Shown: piece by piece, positions 16,621 through 24,392 of the stretch
How the letters are laid out: each line of letters begins with the position of its first letter
How positions within the stretch are numbered: position 1 is the stretch's first letter
Source of the DNA: Nocardia sp. SYP-A9097
GTDB taxonomy: Bacteria; Actinomycetota; Actinomycetes; Mycobacteriales; Mycobacteriaceae
Direction: 5' to 3'
Assembly: GCF_009649815.1 (NCBI RefSeq)
Contig: NZ_WJIC01000009.1
Span: forward strand, 186,001 to 250,000
Length of the DNA: 64,000 nt
Notes under the pieces: model-generated
What the model was told of the DNA's origin: nothing
What the model saw: only the letters and a program-made list of their open reading frames with translations
The model's database searches: none
Translations under genes and position numbers: made by a program

Positions 16621-17490
16621 TCAGAGACCGAGGCCGGAGAGGGTGCGGCCCAGCAGACTGCGGCCACGATCGCGGTCCCGCTCGGCGAGCAGGAAAGCCA
16701 GCTCCTCCTCCAGGGCCTTGCGGGTCACCGACTGCAATTCCAGGGCGGCGGCCTCGGAATCGGCGGCATCACGCCACGCGCCGGTATCGATCGGCGTACC
16801 GACCGAGAAGTAGAAACGCTCCGGCTTGGGAACCAGGGTCGGACCGAGACCGCGAATCAGCGGCGGCGTCAAGGTCGCGCGCAAACCCAGGCCCGTGACG
16901 ATTTTGCGCACCGGGCTCATGACCGGGTGATTACCGTCGAAGACAATGTCATAGATGTCATCGCCGCCCACCATGGCGATCGGAACGATCGGCGCTCCGG
17001 TGGCAATTGCCATGCGCGCGAAGCCGGTTCGGCCCTCCCACAGCAGTTGATACTTCTGCCCCTTGCCACGCATCGCCTCCCGGCCACCGCCCGGGAATAC
17101 CGCGACCGCCTCGCCCTGCTCCAGCAGCGTGATGCAGTTGTGCCGATTACCGCGCACAATTCCCAAGCGCTGCAAGGCATCCCGCAGCACCGGCACATCG
17201 ATGAGCACATTCTCGGCCAGGCCCCGCACCAGCCGGTCATGTTTTGCCAGAATCTCCGCGGCCAGCAGCGGGGCATCGGTGCCACCCGCCAGCGTGTGAT
17301 TACCCACCAGCAGCACCGGGCCGTCCAGCGGGAAATTCTCCAGACCGTAGAAACGCGGACTGAACCAGGCGCGCGACGGAGCCACCAATAGTTCGATGGC
17401 GCGACGATCCATGTCGGTCAGCGCGACGTGCAACGGGGCACCGTCGGTGAGCCCCCGAGTCTCGGTCAATTGAGTGTCATTTGGAGACAC
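16621..17490 (-). CDS. Lysophospholipid acyltransferase family protein (PlsC-like)
   Basis: A 289-residue protein from GTG 17490, preceded by GGAGGGA five bases upstream; ATG 17526 is an alternative start. The acyltransferase blocks are present: NHTLAGGTD (block I, His and Asp spaced as in NHx4D), the segment around VRGNRHN, FPGGGREAMRG (block III) and PIVPIAMVGGDD (block IV). Such enzymes move acyl groups from acyl-CoA to glycerol or similar acceptors at the inner membrane. It follows hflX in the same direction after a 429-bp gap that holds tandem repeats, and precedes fadE20, so lipid metabolism is a fair context. The acceptor is unknown. Confidence 0.88.
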   Translation of the reverse strand: MSPNDTQLTETRGLTDGAPLHVALTDMDRRAIELLVAPSRAWFSPRFYGLENFPLDGPVLLVGNHTLAGGTDAPLLAAEILAKHDRLVRGLAENVLIDVPVLRDALQRLGIVRGNRHNCITLLEQGEAVAVFPGGGREAMRGKGQKYQLLWEGRTGFARMAIATGAPIVPIAMVGGDDIYDIVFDGNHPVMSPVRKIVTGLGLRATLTPPLIRGLGPTLVPKPERFYFSVGTPIDTGAWRDAADSEAAALELQSVTRKALEEELAFLLAERDRDRGRSLLGRTLSGLGL

Positions 17491-17722
17491 GACATCCCTC
17501 CCTGCAGAGATTTCCGATAGCGGCATGCTAACGAAATTCCCGGGGAGGGACCGAGTCACCCCGGTGAGAGGGGGAGCGCTGACGCTGGGTCTTGGGGGCT
17601 GCGCCCCCAAGACCCCGTACTCGGGTGAGCTACGCCATGAATGGGGCTCGGCTTCGCCTACCGCCACCAATGGTTCCGCACCACGGCTGGCAGGCTTGCC
17701 CCGCGGCCCGAGGACTACCTCA

Positions 17723-17882
17723 CCGCCAGCAGGACCGCCCGACCGCCAGCAGGACCGCCCCACCACCAGCAGGACCGCCCGACCGCCAGCAGGACTGCCC
17801 CACCACCAGCGGGGCTGCCCAACCACCAGCGGGATTGCCCCAGCGGGATTGCCCCAGCGGGACTGCCCCAGCGGGACTGCCC
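17723..17882. repeat. Tandem repeat tract, 20-bp units changing to 14-bp units
   Basis: Five consecutive 20-bp units of the type CCGCCAGCAGGACCGCCCGA run from 17723 to 17822, then a partial unit grades into four 14-bp units of the type CAGCGGGATTGCCC (17827-17840, 17841-17854, 17855-17868, 17869-17882). Neither 20 nor 14 is a multiple of three, so the tract is not a conserved coding repeat. The rest of 17491-17919, between the acyltransferase and hflX, holds nothing else I recognise. Confidence 0.85.
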
Positions 17883-17919
17883 AACCACCGGCGGTTCGCC
17901 CGCCGGCGGGTTTGCTTGA

Positions 17920-19413
17920 TCAGTCGGCCGCGGTCTCTGTCTCGGCGTTCACATCTATGCCGGCGTGGGCGTACTGGCTGAGTAGGCCCGCGAGGGAGAC
18001 CGGGACCTTGGCGCGGACCAGGGTTCCATCTGCTTCGTGGTCGGAGGTGAGGATGCGGCCGTCGGCGTGAATGCGGGCGAGCAGGTCGCCTCGGGTGTAG
18101 GGCAGTAGGACGCTCACCTCCACCAGGCCACCGAGGACCTGGTCCAGGCGTTCGCGCAGGACGTCCAGGCCCTGGCCGGTGGCGGCCGAGACGAAGACGG
18201 CGTCGGGGAGCCAGCCGCGGAGCTGGGTCAGCTGCATGGGGTCCAGAGCATCGATCTTGTTGACTACCAACAACTCCGGCGGGGCGGGGGTTTTGGTTTC
18301 GCGCAGAACGTCGGTGACGACCTCGCGGACGGCCTTGATCTGCTGGTCCGGGAAGGCGTCGGAGCCGTCGACCACATGCAGCAGCAGGTCCGCGCCGGTC
18401 ACCTCTTCCAGGGTGGAGCGGAATGCCTCGACCAGCTGGGTCGGGAGGTGGCGCACGAAACCGACGGTGTCGGTGAAGACGACCTCGCGGCCATCCTCCA
18501 GCGCGGCCTTGCGGGTAGTCGGGTCCAAGGTCGCGAAGAGTGCGTCCTGGACCAGGAGGCCGGCTCCGGTGAGCGCGTTCATCAGGCTCGACTTGCCCGC
18601 GTTCGTGTAGCCGACAATCGCCACCTGCGGGATACCGCTGGAGACGCGCCGGTGCCGCTTGGTATCACGGGCGGTCTTCATCTCACGAATCTCGCGGCGC
18701 AGCTTGGCCATGCGTTCGCGAATGCGCTGGCGATCGGTCTCGATCTTGGTTTCACCGGGACCACGCGTACCCACACCACCATTGGCGCCCGCACGACCAC
18801 CGGCCTGCCGGGACATGGACTCACCCCAGCCGCGCAGTCGCGGCATCATGTACTGCATCTGCGCGAGCGCGACCTGCGCCTTGCCCTCACGGGAGGTCGC
18901 GTGCTGGGCGAAGATGTCCAGAATCAGGGCGGTGCGGTCGATGACCTTCACCTTGACGATCTTCTCCAGCGCGGTCAGCTGCGCGGGACTCAACTCACCG
19001 TCGAGGATGACCGTGTCGGCGCCGGTCTCGAGGACCATGGCACGCAGCTCCTCGGTTTTACCGGAGCCGATGTAGGTGGCCTTGTCCGGCTTGTCCCGGC
19101 GCTGGATCAGCGAATCCATGACCTCCGAACCGGCGGTCTCGGCGAGCGCGGCCAGCTCGGCCATGCGGGCCTCGACCTGGGCGGTCGTGCCCTCGGTCCA
19201 GACGCCGACCAGCACGACGCGCTCCAGGCGCAGCTGCCGGTACTCGACCTCGGTGATGTCCTCGAGCTCGGTGGACAGGCCGGCGGTGCGGCGCAGTGCG
19301 GCGCGCTCCTCCAGCTGCAACTCACCGACGGTCGGCGACGCGGACCAACCGGTCTCGGCGTCGTCGGTGTTCTCCTCAGCGGGAGTGAACTCGTACGTCT
19401 CTTGTTTACTCAT
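17920..19413 (-). CDS. hflX: GTPase HflX
   Basis: A 497-residue protein from ATG 19413. The N-terminal HflX nucleotide-binding domain (about residues 70-200) is followed by the characteristic Gly-rich linker (RLRGWGESMSRQAGGRAGAN) with a coiled-coil (RQRIRERMAKLRREIREMK). The G domain shows G1 GYTNAGKSS, G3 DTVGF and G4 NKID. HflX binds the 50S ribosome and splits stalled 70S ribosomes, especially under heat or antibiotic stress. The order dapF-hflX-(acyltransferase)-fadE20 follows M. tuberculosis. The 62-bp gap from dapF suggests co-transcription. Confidence 0.97.
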   Translation of the reverse strand: MSKQETYEFTPAEENTDDAETGWSASPTVGELQLEERAALRRTAGLSTELEDITEVEYRQLRLERVVLVGVWTEGTTAQVEARMAELAALAETAGSEVMDSLIQRRDKPDKATYIGSGKTEELRAMVLETGADTVILDGELSPAQLTALEKIVKVKVIDRTALILDIFAQHATSREGKAQVALAQMQYMMPRLRGWGESMSRQAGGRAGANGGVGTRGPGETKIETDRQRIRERMAKLRREIREMKTARDTKRHRRVSSGIPQVAIVGYTNAGKSSLMNALTGAGLLVQDALFATLDPTTRKAALEDGREVVFTDTVGFVRHLPTQLVEAFRSTLEEVTGADLLLHVVDGSDAFPDQQIKAVREVVTDVLRETKTPAPPELLVVNKIDALDPMQLTQLRGWLPDAVFVSAATGQGLDVLRERLDQVLGGLVEVSVLLPYTRGDLLARIHADGRILTSDHEADGTLVRAKVPVSLAGLLSQYAHAGIDVNAETETAAD

Positions 19414-19474
19414 ACGCCTCCATAGTCCCACGGACCAACGGAACAGCGCATTCGGTTATTTCGCCGGGCTATTT

Positions 19475-20392
19475 TCAGGCGTCCTGCCACCACTTGGCGG
19501 CGATCTTGCCGATGGCCACCAATTCCGACGGGCCGCGCAGAGTGGCCGTGCCGTGGTCGATGCCGACGGTGACGGTTCCGCCGGGGATGTGGACCTGGAT
19601 GTGGCCGGTGTCGGTGGCGAGGTCGAAGCCGTCGGCGGCCAGGGCTGCGGCGGCGGCCGCGACGGTTCCTGTTCCGCAGGAACGGGTTTCGCCTACGCCG
19701 CGTTCGTAGACGCGCATATCGACGCCGCGGTTGCCGTCGGAGGCGACGCCGAGGGCGGTGAGGATTTCTACGTTCACGCCGTTCGGGAACAGGGTGTGGT
19801 CGAAGGACGGGGCGTGGGTGAGGTCCAGGTCGAACAGTTCCTCGTGGGTGAGGGCGGGAACCACGCAGGCCAGGTGCGGGTTGCCGACGTCGATGCCCAG
19901 GCCGGTGAATTCGCGGCCGTCCAGGGTCGCGGTCGACTCGCCCAGGGTGCGGACCTTGCCCATCGCGACGGTGACTTCACCGTGTACCGGATCGGCGTGG
20001 TGCACGATCACCGGGCGGGCTCCGGCGCGGCTGCCGACGACGAATTCGTTCGTGGCTTCCAGGCCCATGGCGACCAGATAGTGGGCGAAGACGCGCACGC
20101 CGTTGCCGCACATCTCCGCGATGGAGCCGTCGGCATTGCGGTAGTCCATGAACCAGTCTTCCAGGCTCACGCCCTCGGGAAGTGATGGGAGAGTTGCGTT
20201 TTCGATGAGCGCACCGGCTCGGGCAACACGCAGCACACCATCGGCGCCGATTCCGCGCTGCCGGTCGCACAGCGCCGTCACGCGTGATTCGGTCAGATCC
20301 AGCCAGGCATCGGGATCCGGCAGCACGACGAAATCGTTCTGCGTGCCATGGCCTTTACTGAAGTCGATATCAGCCACGTTCTCATTCACCAT
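19475..20392 (-). CDS. dapF: Diaminopimelate epimerase
   Basis: A 305-residue protein if started at ATG 20392; ATG 20410 is also in frame. It interconverts LL- and meso-diaminopimelate, giving the lysine precursor and the peptidoglycan cross-linking residue. Both catalytic cysteines are visible in their usual contexts: EMCGNGVR and ETRSCGTGT. The N-terminus FSKGHGTQNDFVVL is standard. It is the cofactor-independent epimerase of the aspartate pathway, cytoplasmic. It normally follows miaA in this lineage; here a methyltransferase, def and padR lie between. Confidence 0.97.
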   Translation of the reverse strand: MVNENVADIDFSKGHGTQNDFVVLPDPDAWLDLTESRVTALCDRQRGIGADGVLRVARAGALIENATLPSLPEGVSLEDWFMDYRNADGSIAEMCGNGVRVFAHYLVAMGLEATNEFVVGSRAGARPVIVHHADPVHGEVTVAMGKVRTLGESTATLDGREFTGLGIDVGNPHLACVVPALTHEELFDLDLTHAPSFDHTLFPNGVNVEILTALGVASDGNRGVDMRVYERGVGETRSCGTGTVAAAAAALAADGFDLATDTGHIQVHIPGGTVTVGIDHGTATLRGPSELVAIGKIAAKWWQDA

Positions 20393-20418
20393 TTCGTCCT
20401 CACCCAACACCCGAGTTG

Positions 20419-21396
20419 TCAGCGCAACGCCCGGCGCTGCCGGGAAATCTCGTACAGGGCCACCGCCGCGGCCGACGGGGACCCGAGGGAACCGTCGGTC
20501 GGAACGCAGACCAGCTCATCGCACACCTGCTGCCAGGCGGGGGCGAGCATCTCACTTTCATCACCTATGACCAGCACGGTGGCAGCGCCGAACTCGAACT
20601 CGTCGAGAGCGATCCCGCCATGATCGTCACTGCCGACGATACGGGTCCCGATCCCCCGCGCCCGCTGCCGGTCCCGAAACGCGATCACCTGCGCGGGACC
20701 GGAGGCACGCAGCACCGGGACCGCGAAGAGCGCGCCATCGGAGGCACGCACGCTCTGCGGGTCGTAATGGTCCGCACCGGAACCGGTCACAATGACCCCA
20801 CTCGCGCCGAAAGCCGCGGCCGAGCGGATCAAAGCACCCAGTCGCGCGGGTGAGCTCGGCCGGTCGATGACCACCACGGTCGGCGGCTGCTCCGGAGTGC
20901 CCGGCGCGAAATCATCGATCTCCATCCGGCGCGACACCGCCACCGCCACCAACTCCGGCGTCGGTTCGGACGGTTCGGCGAGCTCGGCCATCACCTCCGG
21001 CACCAGGCCGACGCTCGGCACCCCACTGGATTCGAGTACGTGCCGCGCCCACTCCGACGGCTCCGGCGCGCCCAGCCGATAGACGAGAGTCTCCAGCGGC
21101 CAACGGCATTCGAGAGCCCGGGCGATCGGCCGCATACCGTGCACCAGAAATCTATTGTCGCGAAGACGTCTGGCCCGATTGTTCAGATATGCCTGCCACT
21201 CCTGAACCGATGCATTGCGAGTATTCGCCCGGCGCGTCACCCAAGCAACGTAGCGCGAATACCCGCCATAAAGGACTTCGCTGTGGCGCGTCGCCATCGC
21301 ATGTGAGCCGCGCGCCCATTCGATCATTACCGGATCGGCCGGTGTGAGAACTGGTTGCGCATACCGGTCACGCCCACTCGACGGCTGCCGAATCAC
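20419..21396 (-). CDS. SPOUT (TrmH/SpoU-like) RNA methyltransferase, divergent
   Basis: A 325-residue protein with a substrate-binding N-terminal domain and a C-terminal SPOUT knot domain (about residues 180-325). The family motif region 1 reads RPSSPARLGALIRSA, lacking the usual Asn-x-x-Asn-x-Gly. Motif 2 reads VLVIGDESEML where GNEG is typical, and motif 3 reads VPTDGSLGSPSAAAVALYEI. The overall fold pattern is clear, but the atypical motifs leave the 2'-O-ribose methylation target open. ATG 21396 is used; ATG 21327 is a reasonable alternative. It lies 18 bases after def, so the two are co-transcribed. Confidence 0.8.
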   Translation of the reverse strand: MIRQPSSGRDRYAQPVLTPADPVMIEWARGSHAMATRHSEVLYGGYSRYVAWVTRRANTRNASVQEWQAYLNNRARRLRDNRFLVHGMRPIARALECRWPLETLVYRLGAPEPSEWARHVLESSGVPSVGLVPEVMAELAEPSEPTPELVAVAVSRRMEIDDFAPGTPEQPPTVVVIDRPSSPARLGALIRSAAAFGASGVIVTGSGADHYDPQSVRASDGALFAVPVLRASGPAQVIAFRDRQRARGIGTRIVGSDDHGGIALDEFEFGAATVLVIGDESEMLAPAWQQVCDELVCVPTDGSLGSPSAAAVALYEISRQRRALR

Positions 21397-21414
21397 ACTA
21401 TGGCGGAACTGGTT

Positions 21415-21978
21415 TCATGCACTCGCGGACGCGTCCGGCAGCCAGGAGTTTCCCGGTCGATTCCACAGCCGGTCCTTGATCATGCGGCGCGCTGCCCGCT
21501 GATTCCTGCCGATGAGACGGTGCAGGTACAGGTGCCCTTCGAGGTGGTCGGTCTCGTGCTGCAGACAGCGTGCGAAGTAGCCGGTCCCTTCGGCCATGAC
21601 CGCCGCGCCGGTGCTGTCCACGCCGGTCACCCGCGCCCAGTCCGCGCGGCCGGTGGGGAACCACTCCCCCGGTACCGAGAGACAGCCTTCGAGATCGTCC
21701 TCCGGATCGGGCATGGTCTCGGGGACCTCCGATGTCTCCAACACTGGGTTGATGATGTGGCCGCGGCGGCGGACCCCGGCCTCATTGCGCAGGTCGTAGA
21801 CGAATATCGCGCGCGGATCGCCGATCTGGTTGGCCGCCAAGCCCGCGCCCGTTGCGGCGGTATTGGTGTCGAAGAGATCGCCGATGAAGTCGGCGAGTTC
21901 ACTGTCGAAAACGGTGACGGGCGTGGCCTTTTCGGCCAGTCGCGGATCACCGGCAATCAGGATCGGTCGAGCGGACAT
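21415..21978 (-). CDS. def: Peptide deformylase
   Basis: A 187-residue protein from ATG 21978. It removes the formyl group from N-terminal methionine of new proteins. All three motifs are present: GAGLAANQIG (I), EGCLSVPG (II, metal Cys) and QHETDHLEG (III, HExxH). The metal is normally Fe(II). It is divergent from the PadR gene with only 46 bp between starts, and that spacer contains an inverted repeat. The C-terminal extension RMIKDRLWNRPGNSW is typical of actinobacterial deformylases. Confidence 0.95.
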   Translation of the reverse strand: MSARPILIAGDPRLAEKATPVTVFDSELADFIGDLFDTNTAATGAGLAANQIGDPRAIFVYDLRNEAGVRRRGHIINPVLETSEVPETMPDPEDDLEGCLSVPGEWFPTGRADWARVTGVDSTGAAVMAEGTGYFARCLQHETDHLEGHLYLHRLIGRNQRAARRMIKDRLWNRPGNSWLPDASASA

Positions 21979-21989
21979 ACTTCTGAGGG

Positions 21990-22005
21990 TACTCAAATCA
22001 GAGTA
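21990..22005. promoter_or_regulatory. Inverted repeat between def and the PadR gene
   Basis: TACTC-AAATCA-GAGTA is a perfect five-base inverted repeat around six bases in the 46-bp divergent spacer, 20 bases before the PadR start and 11 bases before the def start. It is a candidate operator for the PadR protein, which would then control itself and def. Confidence 0.5.
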
Positions 22006-22024
22006 GTCCTGGCAGACTAGGTCT

Positions 22025-22579
22025 GTGAATGAGACTCGGCTGTTCGTGCTTGCCGCATTGGCCAAAAGTGGTGCGATGCACGGACATCAACTGCGGCGGG
22101 ACGCGCGGCTGGATCGCGCCGATCTGTGGTCGCGGGTGAAACCCGGATCGCTGTATAGCGCCCTGCACCGCATGGAGGACGAGGGGCTCATTCGGCCACT
22201 GCGCACCGAACAGGAAGGCTCGCTGCCCGCGCGCACCGTCTACGAGATCACCGATGAGGGGCGGCGCGAACTCATGGCGCTGCGGGACGAGGCGTTCACC
22301 GAAGTCGATATTCGACCCGACCCGGTCGATCTGGCCCTGGCGGTCTGCGGCGATCTCGACCGGGAACTACTACGCGGGTATATCGAAGACCGGCTGGCCG
22401 CGCTGCGCGCCCGCGGCTCCCGGATAGAGCATCAGGCCGACCGCCGCTGGCCGGACCAGAGCAGTGCCGATGACCTGATCCTCGACCATGCCCGGATGCG
22501 AATTCAGACCGAAATCGACTGGCATGAAAAGGTTCTCACCGACCTGGTGAAGCTGGAGGTTGACGGTCTCAGTGCTTGA
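22025..22579 (+). CDS. PadR family transcriptional regulator
   Basis: A 184-residue protein from GTG 22025. The winged helix is at residues 1-90 (LFVLAALAKSGAMHGHQLRRDA, VKPGSLYSALHRMEDEGLI, TVYEITDEGRREL), followed by a helical PadR C-terminal dimerisation domain (about 95-180). It is divergent from def and its 3' end overlaps the miaA 3' end by 11 bp on the opposite strand. Its effector is unknown; the palindrome at 21990-22005 is its most likely target. Confidence 0.92.
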   Translation: MNETRLFVLAALAKSGAMHGHQLRRDARLDRADLWSRVKPGSLYSALHRMEDEGLIRPLRTEQEGSLPARTVYEITDEGRRELMALRDEAFTEVDIRPDPVDLALAVCGDLDRELLRGYIEDRLAALRARGSRIEHQADRRWPDQSSADDLILDHARMRIQTEIDWHEKVLTDLVKLEVDGLSA

Positions 22580-23471
22580 CCAGGGTCAGTGCGGTCTCGG
22601 TCAGGTGCGGGTCGGCACCATCCACCCAGTGCACTCGCTGATCGCGGCGGAACCAGGAACGTTGACGGCGGACATAGCGGCGGGTGCCGATGAAGGTGCG
22701 TTCCTGCGCTTCGGACAGGTCGTATTCGCCGTCCAGGTAATCCAGGACCTGCGCGTATCCGATTGCGCGGCGGGCGGTTTGGCCATCACGAAGACCCTGG
22801 GCGATGAGGGTGTGCACCTCGTCGACGAGGCCGGAATCGAACATCTTCGCGGTGCGGAGTTGGATGCGGGCGTCCAGGGCAGTGGTCTCGCGATCGACAC
22901 CGATAATGACTGTGCCCCAGCGGGGTTCGCCGATCTGCGGGGCGGAAGCGGCGAAGGGTTTTCCGGTCAGCTCGACCACCTCGAGGGCGCGGACCATGCG
23001 GCGGCCGTCGGTCGGGAGAATGGTGGCGGCGGCGACCGGATCGGCGGCCTTCAACGCCTCGTGCACGATGACGACGCCACGCTCTTCGAGCAGGGTCTCC
23101 CATTTGCCGCGGATCTGCGGATCGGTGGCAGGGAAATCCCAATCGTCAAGCAGCGCTTGGACATACATCATGGAGCCGCCAACGATGACCGGGGTGTGAC
23201 CGCGTGCCATGATCGCCTCGACATCGGCGCGGGCGGCGCTTTGATACGAGGCGACGGTGGCGGTTTCGGTGACGTCCAGGACATCGAGCTGATGATGTGG
23301 GATACCGCGACGCTCTTCCAGGTTGAGCTTGGCGGTGCCGACATCCATGCCGCGGTAGAGCTGCATGGCGTCGATATTCACGATCTCACCGTGTAGTCGT
23401 TCGGCCAGATCCAGTGCCAGATCGGACTTTCCGGTGGCGGTGGGGCCTACGACGGCAATCGGAGTGATCAT
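22569..23471 (-). CDS. miaA: tRNA dimethylallyltransferase
   Basis: A 300-residue protein from ATG 23471 with the P-loop GPTATGKS at residues 9-16, then DLAERLHGEIVNIDAMQLYRG, DVLDVTE and the tRNA-binding TRRYVRRQRSWFRRD near the C-terminus. It adds the dimethylallyl group to A37 of tRNAs reading UNN codons; MiaB (29601-31166) then methylthiolates that base. The start overlaps the stop of the upstream dioxygenase-like gene by four bases, so the two are coupled. Confidence 0.97.
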   Translation of the reverse strand: MITPIAVVGPTATGKSDLALDLAERLHGEIVNIDAMQLYRGMDVGTAKLNLEERRGIPHHQLDVLDVTETATVASYQSAARADVEAIMARGHTPVIVGGSMMYVQALLDDWDFPATDPQIRGKWETLLEERGVVIVHEALKAADPVAAATILPTDGRRMVRALEVVELTGKPFAASAPQIGEPRWGTVIIGVDRETTALDARIQLRTAKMFDSGLVDEVHTLIAQGLRDGQTARRAIGYAQVLDYLDGEYDLSEAQERTFIGTRRYVRRQRSWFRRDQRVHWVDGADPHLTETALTLVKH

Positions 23472-24217
23472 GCCGCGGCGCCCGGATACCAGACGCTCAC
23501 ATGGTAGGCGACACCGAATGGGGCTGCGGCATAGAGGGTTTCGACTCGAGGGTCGGTGCGCTCCGCAGTGAAGAGTCCGGCCAGGACCTGGAAGGCGGGG
23601 CGGCCCGCGACATCCAGTTCGGCACATAGCTTTTGGTCCAGGTCCGCGATAGCGGTCCGGTCGCCCGACGACAGCGCGCGATCGATCTCGGCTTGGACGG
23701 CCTCCGCCCGCTCGTCGAGGTAGCGCGGAGCCTTGAGGGAAAGGGTTGCCGCACCGTCGCCGACAACCAATACGCCATACCGGTCGGTTGCCGAATCCAG
23801 CTCGGCACGCAACCGCGCGCCGTACGCCAGGCACTCCTGCGCGGATGCGTCCGCGGCGACCAGACGCGCCACCGCCACCACATCCGGGGCGACCTGCTCG
23901 CGCAACCAGCCGCCGATCAGCACCGGCAAGGGCAATCCCCGATCGGGATTCTCCAGATTCGCGGACTCGGACAAACCGATTCGCACATCCACGCCGTATC
24001 CCTGGAATGTGCCCGCCGTCTCCGCATCGAAGACACCGTCCGACTCCGCCACGCCGACCACAATCCAGCGTTTCGCCTGGCCGGCCAGCTCTCCGACGGC
24101 TTTCAAGACCGCGCCGCGCAACACCGTCACGGCACTGTCGGCCGCCGCGCCTGCCGCACCCCCCAGCTCGGGCACCAGGGCGGGCGGTGAGGGAACCAGC
24201 GACGCAACACAGAACAC
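23468..24217 (-). CDS. Class III extradiol dioxygenase B-like protein (Rv2728c homologue)
   Basis: A 249-residue protein from GTG 24217. The start reads VFCVASLVPSPPALVPEL, the usual opening of this actinobacterial family, which is fold-related to the LigB subunit of class III extradiol dioxygenases. Whether it binds iron is unclear: few conserved histidines are seen (AYHVSVWYPG at the end). It overlaps miaA by four bases, as its M. tuberculosis counterpart adjoins miaA, and a link to tRNA modification is only contextual. Confidence 0.8.
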   Translation of the reverse strand: MFCVASLVPSPPALVPELGGAAGAAADSAVTVLRGAVLKAVGELAGQAKRWIVVGVAESDGVFDAETAGTFQGYGVDVRIGLSESANLENPDRGLPLPVLIGGWLREQVAPDVVAVARLVAADASAQECLAYGARLRAELDSATDRYGVLVVGDGAATLSLKAPRYLDERAEAVQAEIDRALSSGDRTAIADLDQKLCAELDVAGRPAFQVLAGLFTAERTDPRVETLYAAAPFGVAYHVSVWYPGAAA

Positions 24218-24392
24218 GCCGTCAACCGTAGCGCTACCGTGCCTCACCAGCCCCACCCCACCTGAGTCGCCGCGCCACGGAGGTGGCCTCAAAGACAGCA
24301 TTTCGCATCCCAGCCTGGTTGAATGGGATGAGCTAGACCGATGAGCTAGGGCGTAACCAGGCAGCCGTGACGCGCGGCAGGGACGAGGAGCT

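Noticed and set aside
17491..17826. Extension of the acyltransferase frame through the tandem repeats
   Set aside because: Repeat units of 20 and 14 bp are not multiples of three, and the strong ribosome site before GTG 17490 marks a normal start.
17723..17882. CRISPR array
   Set aside because: Units are directly adjacent without unique spacers and there are no cas genes, so it is a plain tandem repeat.
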